16,843 nucleotides of DNA, taken from contig JBKBMW010000014.1 of NCBI GenBank assembly GCA_046295675.1, positions 1 through 16,843 on the forward strand. The letters run 5' to 3'. The stretch is from JAOAJF01 sp046295675. GTDB lineage: Archaea > Micrarchaeota > Micrarchaeia > Anstonellales > Anstonellaceae. The notes under the pieces are model-generated. The model had not been told where the DNA came from. It saw nothing but the letters and a program-made list of their open reading frames with translations, and did no database searches. Numbering within the stretch: the stretch's first letter is position 1; each line of letters begins with the position of its first letter. The position numbers were made by a program, and so were the translations under genes. Below, in pieces: positions 1-6,106 of the stretch.

Positions 1-1
1 T

Positions 2-1645
2 CAAATGATCGGAGCATATTATCTTCCAAAGCAAACGATTATTGAATTAAGTGGGGAGCTTGGAGAAAAATTAAAAACTACCCTAAAAGTTCCTGGTATA
101 TTATTTATTGATACTCCTGGACACGAGGCATTTACTTCTATGAGACAAAGAGGGGGTTCAATTTCTGATATTGCAATTTTGCTTATCGATATTACTCAAG
201 GGGTACAACCACAGACTTTGGAATCTTTAGAAATTTTAGTTGCAAATAAGATACCTTTTCTTATAGCACTTAACAAAATAGACCTTTTAGAAGGATGGAA
301 AGCCCAGCCAACCACTTTGATAGAAAAATCTATTTTAAGTCAAAACCAAAAAACAATTGAAAAGTTGGAAGAAAAAACCTATTCTATTTTAGCAGAGTTT
401 AACAAACATGGGCTAAAAGCTGAAAGATTTGATAGAGTATCTGATTTTACTAAAGAGATTATTGCAATTCCATGTTCAGCAAAAACAGGTGAGGGAACAG
501 CAGAACTTTTGCTTTATTTAGTCGGGTTATCTCAAAAATATCTTTCAGGTTCATTGGATTTAAGATTAGATATTCCTGCAAAAGGCTCTATCTTAGAGGT
601 AAAAGAAGAAAAAGGTCTTGGTACTACTATTGATGTAATTATTTATGAAGGAACTTTAAAAAAGAATGATTCTGTTGTATTTGCTTCTTTAAATGGACCA
701 ATGCAAACAAAAGTAAGAGGAATTTTGCGACCGCCTTTTCCAAATGAAAAAGTTCAAACAAATCAAAAATATATTTACATTGAAGAAGCTGTTGCAGCAG
801 CAGGGATAAAAATTTATGCTCCAAATTTAGAAGGAGCTTTGGCAGGCTCTCCTATTTATGCTCTTGAGAATGAAAAAGAATTAGAAAGAATTTCAAAAGA
901 ATTAGACCAAACAATAAGTAGTATCTTAATAAAAAAAGATTTGGCAGGAATAATTGTAAAAACAGACACACTTGGTTCAGCAGAAGCATTTTTATCTTTA
1001 TTAAAAGCAAAAAATATTCCTATAAGAGAAATAGGGATTGGTCAGATAACAAAAAAAGATGTAATAGATGCATATACTACTTCTTTTACTAATAAATATC
1101 TTGGAGTAATTTTAGGTTTTAATGTTTCAATCAGTAAGGACGCATTAGAAGAAATAGAAAAAAAGCAAATAAAGGTTTTCAATTCAAAAATTATTTATGA
1201 ATCCTTTGAGAATTATTTGAGATGGGTTGAAGAAGAAAAACTTAAAGATCAAGAGCAAATCATTTGTTCTATAACATACCCAGTAAAAATAAAGGTTTTG
1301 CCAAATTGTTTTTTTAGATTATGTAAACCTGCTATTTTTGGAGTAGAAATTTTAACAGGAAAACTAAAACCAAAAACCATTTTATGCAAATCAGATGGTT
1401 TAATTATAGGAGAGGTTAAAACAATTCAGTCAGAGGGCCAAGCTGTTTCTGAAGCCTTACCTGGGCAGAGGGTTGCAATTTCTTTAGATGAATGCATTTG
1501 CGGAAAAACAATAAAGGAATTGGATGTTCTTTTTAGTTTTATTTTAAAAGAACAAAGAGAACTTCTAAAAAACAAGTGTAGCAATCTTTTGTCCGGAGAA
1601 GAATTAGCATTATTGGATGAAATTGAAAAAATTATAAAAAAATAG
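2..1645 (+). CDS. infB: Translation initiation factor aIF5B (IF2/eIF5B family), 5'-truncated by window edge
   Basis: Ribosome-dependent GTPase that promotes subunit joining and initiator tRNA placement in archaeal initiation. The frame is open to the left edge (CAA precedes the ATG at 5), so that ATG is internal and the P-loop (G1) and G2 lie outside the window. Numbering from the ATG at 5, G3 is DTPGH (36-40), G4 is NKID (90-93) and G5 is SAKTGEG (158-164). These are followed by the beta-barrel domain II (about 180-260), domain III (about 310-370, beginning KDLAGIIVKTDTLGSAEA) and domain IV (about 420-525), ending in a basic helix. No intein is visible in the part present. The 3' end abuts the stop of the opposing dCTP deaminase-like gene with no gap, so transcription of the two converges. 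The family call is essentially certain. Confidence 0.97.
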   Translation, partial: QMIGAYYLPKQTIIELSGELGEKLKTTLKVPGILFIDTPGHEAFTSMRQRGGSISDIAILLIDITQGVQPQTLESLEILVANKIPFLIALNKIDLLEGWKAQPTTLIEKSILSQNQKTIEKLEEKTYSILAEFNKHGLKAERFDRVSDFTKEIIAIPCSAKTGEGTAELLLYLVGLSQKYLSGSLDLRLDIPAKGSILEVKEEKGLGTTIDVIIYEGTLKKNDSVVFASLNGPMQTKVRGILRPPFPNEKVQTNQKYIYIEEAVAAAGIKIYAPNLEGALAGSPIYALENEKELERISKELDQTISSILIKKDLAGIIVKTDTLGSAEAFLSLLKAKNIPIREIGIGQITKKDVIDAYTTSFTNKYLGVILGFNVSISKDALEEIEKKQIKVFNSKIIYESFENYLRWVEEEKLKDQEQIICSITYPVKIKVLPNCFFRLCKPAIFGVEILTGKLKPKTILCKSDGLIIGEVKTIQSEGQAVSEALPGQRVAISLDECICGKTIKELDVLFSFILKEQRELLKNKCSNLLSGEELALLDEIEKIIKK

Positions 1646-2170
1646 TTATTGGTTTTTTGCTATTTTTCCAACTTTTTTATATGGCCTTTTGGTAGGGGTT
1701 TTAGTATAAGAAAGACAAATTTGACTTATTCTCATTTTATGATGTATTTTTAATGGAAAAGGGGCTAGGTTTACTATTTCCAACACCTGCCTATTTTCGC
1801 TTCCAGGTTGAACAAGAGAAGAAGTGATATGCACAGCCAATCCCATTCTTGCATATCTTGAACGGCCTTCCAGTCTTCCCATAATATCTGGAGGGAGTTT
1901 GATTTTCTCTTTTGTAATTCCTAAACACATTTGATAAGGCAAAAGCACCAGTTCCTTTGCTTTCTTTTTTTCAAAAATTTTTTTAAAATCTTCATTTTTT
2001 AGATCAATAATTTTTTTTCCTTGTTGATATTTCTTTTTAATCACCCAAAATTCATCAGACAGAGTTAAATCAATTGAACCTGGACTTATTTGGTCAGAAA
2101 AAATTTTTGGGCTAATAACTATTCTTTTGTTTTTTATTTCTTTTTTTATATCTTCATCACTAAGGTTCAT
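1646..2170 (-). CDS. dcd: dCTP deaminase family protein (Dcd/dUTPase fold)
   Basis: The family deaminates dCTP to dUTP (some archaeal members also hydrolyse dUTP to dUMP), feeding dTTP synthesis in the cytoplasm. The 174-residue product has GSIDLTLSDE (31-40), EGRSRYARMGL (101-111) with the Arg/Ser of the nucleotide-binding motif, H114, and LEIVN with the candidate catalytic Glu131. It ends in a basic tail (KRPYKK) that may order over the active site. The usual (I)DPG-aromatic-xG segment reads VQPGSENR here, so the expected Asp is Gln and the aromatic is Ser. This may mark a divergent subfamily, and deaminase versus dUTPase activity cannot be decided from sequence. The ATG at 2170 is preferred because a TATA-like element lies about 24 nt upstream. 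It converges with aIF5B. Confidence 0.9.
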   Translation of the reverse strand: MNLSDEDIKKEIKNKRIVISPKIFSDQISPGSIDLTLSDEFWVIKKKYQQGKKIIDLKNEDFKKIFEKKKAKELVLLPYQMCLGITKEKIKLPPDIMGRLEGRSRYARMGLAVHITSSLVQPGSENRQVLEIVNLAPFPLKIHHKMRISQICLSYTKTPTKRPYKKVGKIAKNQ

Positions 2171-2187
2171 AAGTTAATTATTTGGAT

Positions 2188-2200
2188 TAAATTTAAAATA
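2188..2200 (-). promoter_or_regulatory. Predicted TATA element of the dCTP deaminase gene
   Basis: Read on the minus strand this is TATTTTAAATTTA, centred about 24 nt before the ATG at 2170. That spacing predicts a leaderless or nearly leaderless transcript. No Shine-Dalgarno-like purine stretch is seen before the ATG. Confidence 0.5.
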
Positions 2201-2236
2201 ATTTCAGAGAAAACAAAAAAGAACAAATAGAAAAGA

Positions 2237-2246
2237 TATAAATATT
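2237..2246 (+). promoter_or_regulatory. Predicted TATA element of the nop5-phosphoesterase unit
   Basis: TATAAATATT preceded by a purine-rich BRE-like stretch (gaaaaga). A start of transcription about 25 nt downstream (near 2266) would leave a leader of about 25 nt before the ATG at 2291. That leader contains GGTG at about 10 nt from the ATG, which could pair with the archaeal 16S 3' end. Confidence 0.55.
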
Positions 2247-2290
2247 AGTTTTTGTTAATATCAATATAAGATTATCTTGTGGTGTGGTTG

Positions 2291-3076
2291 ATGACAAAAT
2301 TTGATAGAACTAAATTTTTTAAAAAAGCATCCAAAGCATTGACAGAGGAGCTTTCTTCACCAGATTATCTGATCATTCAAACAATAAATGCTATTGATGA
2401 TCTAAATAAGATTTTCAACCTTTGTTTTGAAAGGGTTTTTGAATGGTATTCTGTTCATTTTCCTGAATTCAAATCCAAGGATCAAAAAAAGTATCTTTTG
2501 GTTGCTTCTTTTTTTAATAGAAAATCCCCTCAAAAAGAGAGATTGTATGAAATTCTTGGCCCTCAGGCAGAGAGTATTTTGCATCTTTCAAACAATTCTG
2601 TTGGTGCTATTCTTGAAGCTGAAGATATGGAAGCAATTAATAAACATGCCCTTTTAGCTTTAGAGATTTATCAAAAAAAGGAGGAATTGGAGGAATACTT
2701 AAAAAAAATAACAAAAAGATTAGCCCCAAATCTTTCCTTTCTTTGCGGTGAGTTATTAACAGCAAGGTTAATTCAGAAGGCTGGTGGATTAAAAAAATTA
2801 GCTTTATTCCCTTCTTCCACTATTCAAGTACTTGGGGCAGAAAAGGCTTTATTTAAGCACTTAAAATCTGGTTCACCTCCTCCTAAACATGGGGTAATCT
2901 TTCAACATGCATTGATAGGAAGCAGTGCCAAAAATTTAAGGGGCAAAATAGCAAGAAACCTTGCCTCAAAAATAGCAATAGTTGCAAAAGCAGATGCATT
3001 TTCCAAAAATTTTATAGCTGAAAAAGTGAAAGAAAAGTTTGAAAGGCAAATCAAAAAAATTTTTTCAAAGGTGTAG
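2291..3076 (+). CDS. nop5: Nop5/NOP56/NOP58-family box C/D sRNP protein, short form without N-terminal domain
   Basis: Nop5 bridges L7Ae-bound box C/D guide RNA and the methyltransferase fibrillarin during 2'-O-methylation of rRNA and tRNA. The 261-residue product begins directly at the coiled-coil region: DYLIIQTINAIDDLNK (25-40) and EWYSVHFPEF (51-60) match the first coiled-coil helix. The second helix runs to about 142. The Nop RNA-binding domain follows (RLAPNLSFLCGELLTARLI 143-161, STIQVLGAEKALF 176-188, PPPKHGVIFQH 196-206) with the basic segment to 240. The roughly 100-residue alpha/beta domain that normally docks fibrillarin is absent. An in-frame stop at 2267-2269 excludes a longer protein. 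GTG at 2279 would add four residues, but the ATG at 2291 has the better ribosome-binding context. The stop is 3 nt from the next ATG, so the two form an operon. Confidence 0.93.
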   Translation: MTKFDRTKFFKKASKALTEELSSPDYLIIQTINAIDDLNKIFNLCFERVFEWYSVHFPEFKSKDQKKYLLVASFFNRKSPQKERLYEILGPQAESILHLSNNSVGAILEAEDMEAINKHALLALEIYQKKEELEEYLKKITKRLAPNLSFLCGELLTARLIQKAGGLKKLALFPSSTIQVLGAEKALFKHLKSGSPPPKHGVIFQHALIGSSAKNLRGKIARNLASKIAIVAKADAFSKNFIAEKVKEKFERQIKKIFSKV

Positions 3077-3079
3077 AAT

Positions 3080-3718
3080 ATGTATAAGATTTTAGCCTTT
3101 TCAGATATCCATGCAAACGAAGAGGCTTTGGATGCCTTAAGGAGATTAAGTGCAAAAGAAAATTTTGATGCAATTATTTGTGCAGGTGATTTAACAAATA
3201 GAGGACCTGTTTCTTATGCTCGTGAGCTTTTAGAATTATTTGAAAAAAAATTCTATTTCGTTCATGGGAATATGGATAGCCAAAATGTAGTAGATGAATT
3301 AAGAAATCATAAAGGATTTATCCATGGAAAAAAACTGCCCTTTTTTGATTGGAATATAGTAGGTTTGGGTGGATCAAATCCCACTCCTTTTGCTACTCCT
3401 TCTGAATATTCCGAATCTCAAATTGAATACATACTTCAAACAGCAGAAGCTGATTACAATTCTATAGTTGTGAGCCATCCTCCGCCAAAAAATTATTTTG
3501 ATTTGGTTGGAGAATCAAACCATGTGGGAAGCTCTTCTGTTTTGGCTTTTATGGAAAAAGTCAAACCACTTATGCTTATCTGTGGACATATTCATGAGCA
3601 TGCAGGAAAAAAAATAGTTGGCGATACACTTATTGTTAAACTTCCAGCAGCAGAAGCACTACAAGCAGCTAAAATTTTAATTGGAACTTCAATAAAAGTG
3701 GAATTTTTCTCACTTTAA
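3080..3718 (+). CDS. Calcineurin-like metallophosphoesterase
   Basis: A 212-residue member of the binuclear metal phosphoesterase superfamily (YfcE/MJ0936-like size). The metal and catalytic motifs are complete: D9 and H11 in SDIHAN, D37 in GDLTNRGP, N64 in HGNMD, H133 in SHPPP, and H170/H172 in CGHIHEH. Members hydrolyse phosphomonoesters, phosphodiesters or cyclic nucleotides; the substrate cannot be read from the sequence. There is no signal peptide, so it is cytoplasmic. Its start lies 3 nt after nop5, so it is very probably co-transcribed and translationally coupled. This is the place where many archaea carry fibrillarin, so a role linked to RNA metabolism is possible but unproven. It converges with the channel gene 14 nt downstream. 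Confidence 0.92.
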   Translation: MYKILAFSDIHANEEALDALRRLSAKENFDAIICAGDLTNRGPVSYARELLELFEKKFYFVHGNMDSQNVVDELRNHKGFIHGKKLPFFDWNIVGLGGSNPTPFATPSEYSESQIEYILQTAEADYNSIVVSHPPPKNYFDLVGESNHVGSSSVLAFMEKVKPLMLICGHIHEHAGKKIVGDTLIVKLPAAEALQAAKILIGTSIKVEFFSL

Positions 3719-3732
3719 TTTATATTTCTCTT

Positions 3733-4272
3733 TTAGTTTTTCGCTATCTTTTGCAATGCTATCCCAATAACGATGAGATTTATAACTGCACCTAAAAAAG
3801 CCTCACTAATTGCAGCTACTTGAGCATATGGCCTAATAGGTATTATGTCCCCATACCCTATTGTAAAGTAAGTAACTCCACTAAAATAAAAAACCTCTCT
3901 TTCTAAAACCATTTCTTTCTGCCAAACATTTATCAAAGCATTTGATTCAAGTATTTTTGTATCAATATAAAAAAAGATTCCATAACATAAAATTATAGAA
4001 ATGGTTAGAAAGAGATAATTAGTTATGAGGATAAAAATACTTTTTTGCTTTTCTTGTATAAGTTCGAAAAATATTAAAATAACTAAAGCAACATTAAAAA
4101 AAAGGATAATAACTAACATTAATCTATTATTTAATAAATTTTTTAGAATCGATGGTTCTAATAAGATCCCGAAAAAAATTAAAAGAATAGTTAGCCTCGC
4201 AACTAAAAAAATGATTTTTTGATTTTCTTTAAGTAAACCAAGCAGATTTTCCGCATTTTTCTTCTTTTCCAT
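3733..4272 (-). CDS. Four-helix potassium channel protein (Ion_trans_2-type pore)
   Basis: A 179-residue integral membrane protein. Hydrophobic segments lie at about 20-38, 51-70, 79-103 and 152-175. A pore helix precedes the signature potassium selectivity filter TIGYGD (137-142), between the third and fourth segments. The layout suggests a 2TM KcsA-like pore with two additional N-terminal helices. There is no basic voltage-sensor repeat and no C-terminal RCK/TrkA-N regulatory domain; the protein ends four residues after the last helix (QKIAKN). It probably forms homotetramers in the cytoplasmic membrane. It is transcribed divergently from the exchanger gene and shares a symmetric TATA element with it, which hints at coordinated ion homeostasis. 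The gating stimulus is unknown. Confidence 0.88.
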   Translation of the reverse strand: MEKKKNAENLLGLLKENQKIIFLVARLTILLIFFGILLEPSILKNLLNNRLMLVIILFFNVALVILIFFELIQEKQKSIFILITNYLFLTISIILCYGIFFYIDTKILESNALINVWQKEMVLEREVFYFSGVTYFTIGYGDIIPIRPYAQVAAISEAFLGAVINLIVIGIALQKIAKN

Positions 4273-4297
4273 TTTTCTCTGTTAGTGTCATCTCAAA

Positions 4298-4311
4298 ATA
4301 TTTTTAAATAT
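4298..4311. promoter_or_regulatory. Symmetric TATA element serving divergent channel and exchanger genes
   Basis: ATATTTTTAAATAT is a 6-2-6 inverted repeat. Its centre is about 25 nt from the ATG at 4330 (plus) and about 32 nt from the ATG at 4272 (minus), consistent with leaderless or very short leaders both ways from one TBP site. The plus-strand spacing is the main reason the exchanger start is placed at 4330. Confidence 0.55.
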
Positions 4312-4329
4312 CTATGTTTTGATAGTTCT

Positions 4330-5289
4330 ATGGATATTTTTGTATTAATACTTTTTCTTTTTGGATTTTTTTTACTTATAAAAGGAGCAGATATTCTTAT
4401 AGAGGGGTCTGTCAGTCTTGCAAGATATCTCAAAGTGTCAGATATATTTATTGGGCTTACAATTGTGTCTGTTGGTACATCTTTACCAGAACTTTTTGTT
4501 TCTTTGGTTTCAAATGTTCATACAAATTTTGATATACTTCTTGGAAATATATTAGGAAGCAATATTGCAAATATTTTATTAGTTTTAGGACTTGCATCTT
4601 TAGCAAGAAGAATTGTTTTATCTCATAATATGGTTTGGAAAGAGATTCCATTTTCAGTTTTAGCAGCTATTGTTTTGTTTATAGTAGCAAATGATGCTTT
4701 TTTTGAGAACGGAGTAAAAAATGTAATAAGTTTTTCGGATGGTTTGATTCTTATTTTGTTTTATATTGTTTTTCTTTATTATCTTTATGCAGAATATAAA
4801 ATCGAGGATGGTTTTGGATTACCTCTTAGTAATTCCAAGCCTCTTCAGATATCTATTTTTATGATTGCTCTTGGAGTTATAATGCTTTATTTTGGTGGAG
4901 AATTGGTTGTAAACCAAGCAGTAAAACTTGCTTTATTTTTAGGAATTTCCCAAGCCTTCATAGGTTTGACCATTGTTTCAATAGGTACTTCTATTCCTGA
5001 GCTTGTTACTACAATAGTTGCATTAATAAAAAAGAATCAAGCACTTGCAATTGGAAATATTGTTGGCTCTTGCATTACAAACATATTTTTTATTCTTGGT
5101 TTAAGTGCATTAACAGGCCCAATATTTTTCTCTTATTTTAGAAACACAGATTTGTTTTTAGTATTTGTTGCTTCTCTTGTTTTGTTTATTTCATCTATAA
5201 TTAAAAAAGAAAAAATGATTTTAGATAAAATAGAGGGAATTTTGTTTTTGACAATTTATATTCTTTATATTGCTTTTCTTCTTCTTTAA
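4330..5289 (+). CDS. Na+/Ca2+ exchanger (CaCA) family membrane antiporter, YrbG-like
   Basis: A 319-residue membrane antiporter with the two inverted alpha-repeats of the CaCA superfamily. Alpha-1 is about 33-86 from the ATG (GLTIVSVGTSLPELFVSLVS, then GNILGSNIANILLVLG). Alpha-2 is in the second half (GLTIVSIGTSIPELVTTIVA, then GNIVGSCITNIFFILG). Both carry the acidic residue in GTSxPEL and the GNxxGS motif that form the ion-binding site. About ten hydrophobic segments are seen, with no large cytoplasmic loop, as in prokaryotic exchangers. A GTG at 4285 would add 15 residues, but the TATA-like element at 4298-4311 lies inside that extension and favours the ATG at 4330. The transported ion (Ca2+, Na+ or K+ dependence) is inferred from the family only. 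Confidence 0.93.
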   Translation: MDIFVLILFLFGFFLLIKGADILIEGSVSLARYLKVSDIFIGLTIVSVGTSLPELFVSLVSNVHTNFDILLGNILGSNIANILLVLGLASLARRIVLSHNMVWKEIPFSVLAAIVLFIVANDAFFENGVKNVISFSDGLILILFYIVFLYYLYAEYKIEDGFGLPLSNSKPLQISIFMIALGVIMLYFGGELVVNQAVKLALFLGISQAFIGLTIVSIGTSIPELVTTIVALIKKNQALAIGNIVGSCITNIFFILGLSALTGPIFFSYFRNTDLFLVFVASLVLFISSIIKKEKMILDKIEGILFLTIYILYIAFLLL

Positions 5290-5318
5290 TGTAAAAAAGA
5301 TAATTAAAATTTATGATT

Positions 5319-5391
5319 TGGGGGGACCGAGATTTGAACTCGGTTCGCCAGCTCCCAAAGCTGGAATCATACCAGGTTAGACCATCCCCCC
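5319..5391 (-). tRNA. tRNA-Pro (anticodon UGG)
   Basis: Minus-strand cloverleaf of 73 nt including the discriminator A. The acceptor is GGGGGGA paired with TCCCCCC. The anticodon stem is CCAGC/GCTGG around loop TTTGGGA, giving anticodon TGG at 5355-5357. The T stem is CCGAG/CTCGG with loop TTCAAAT, and the D arm carries the GG of the D loop. CCA is not encoded and there is no intron. A TATA-like TTTTATA on the minus strand near 5417-5423 could drive it. It reads CCA and, through wobble, other Pro codons. Confidence 0.96.
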
Positions 5392-5449
5392 AAAATTTTT
5401 CTTATTTATAATTTGTATAAAATGATTTAAAAATTAATTTATTAATTTT

Positions 5450-6106
5450 TTAAAGCACTTTTTGCATAAACATAACCTTTTGTTTACTTTCCTCGAGTTG
5501 TTCCTTTATAACCTCAAAATCTTCAAAACGATAATTACAATTTTTCATTTTTTGAAAAAAAGCTAATTTTTCTACTTCATCTTTTTTTTGATTTAAAAAA
5601 TAATCCAAAGCGCTCCAAACACTAAACCAACCAACTGGAAGTATTAAATTTGCAAAAAGAACTAAAATTTTTTCTTTTTGGAATTCACTACTAAAAAAAG
5701 CAGATAAAAATAAAATGAAAAGCCCAGTAATGAAATAAAACCCCCATTTTCTATCCTTTTCTTTTACTTTCTCTTCCATGTTTTTTAGTTCAAAGTCAAA
5801 GTAGTCTTTTAATCTTTTTTTAATTAGACTTTCTGTTTTTTGCTCCCTCTTTTCTTTTTGAATATAAAATGCTAGTTCATATTCACCTTTTGGGCTTTCT
5901 TTAACTCTTTTTTTTATTTCAATTAAAAAATCATCTGAAAGTTGCCTTTTTGAATATGGGCGTGGATCAAAATCAGAAAAAATATCATCGTAATTATCTA
6001 ACCATAGCCCTAACTGGTAAATATATTTTTCGCTTAATTGCTCTTGAGGTTGGTTTGTTGATAAATTTTTTTGCAAAGCTTTTCCCTTTTCTATTTTTTC
6101 TTCCAT
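5450..6106 (-). CDS. Two-TM protein of unknown function with DDIFSDFDPRPYS motif
   Basis: A 218-residue protein. Its N-terminal half is soluble and charged, with the striking motif DDIFSDFDPRPYS (40-52) followed by LSDDFLIEIKKR (56-67). It then has a pair of membrane helices (about 121-139 and 147-170) and a charged C-terminal tail with KMKNC. From memory, a widespread, uncharacterised, largely bacterial family has the same order: DFDPRPYSxRxLSxDF, then two helices with a Trp-rich second helix, then a short tail. No function is known to me. The start at 6106 overlaps the upstream 558-residue gene by 113 nt in another frame. A TATA-like TTATAAAA about 25 nt upstream supports this start and independent transcription. 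The start lies 12 codons before the first conserved-looking residues, so a frameshift is not required. Confidence 0.8.
   Translation of the reverse strand: MEEKIEKGKALQKNLSTNQPQEQLSEKYIYQLGLWLDNYDDIFSDFDPRPYSKRQLSDDFLIEIKKRVKESPKGEYELAFYIQKEKREQKTESLIKKRLKDYFDFELKNMEEKVKEKDRKWGFYFITGLFILFLSAFFSSEFQKEKILVLFANLILPVGWFSVWSALDYFLNQKKDEVEKLAFFQKMKNCNYRFEDFEVIKEQLEESKQKVMFMQKVL

Noticed and set aside
5..1645. aIF5B starting at the ATG at position 5
   Set aside because: The frame is open to the window edge, and the P-loop and G2 motifs that must precede DTPGH are missing, so this ATG is internal.
2402..2657. Overlapping ORFs on both strands within nop5
   Set aside because: They are shadows of the well-supported nop5 frame in AT-rich sequence and have no recognisable domain.
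4285..4329. GTG start extending the exchanger by 15 residues
   Set aside because: The extension contains the predicted TATA element and has no conserved-looking sequence; the ATG at 4330 starts directly at the first membrane helix.
5994..6106. Frameshift joining the Lys-rich and two-TM genes into one protein
   Set aside because: The two-TM protein has a complete, family-like N-terminus and its own promoter-like element; nothing requires a fusion. A real overlap is the simpler reading.
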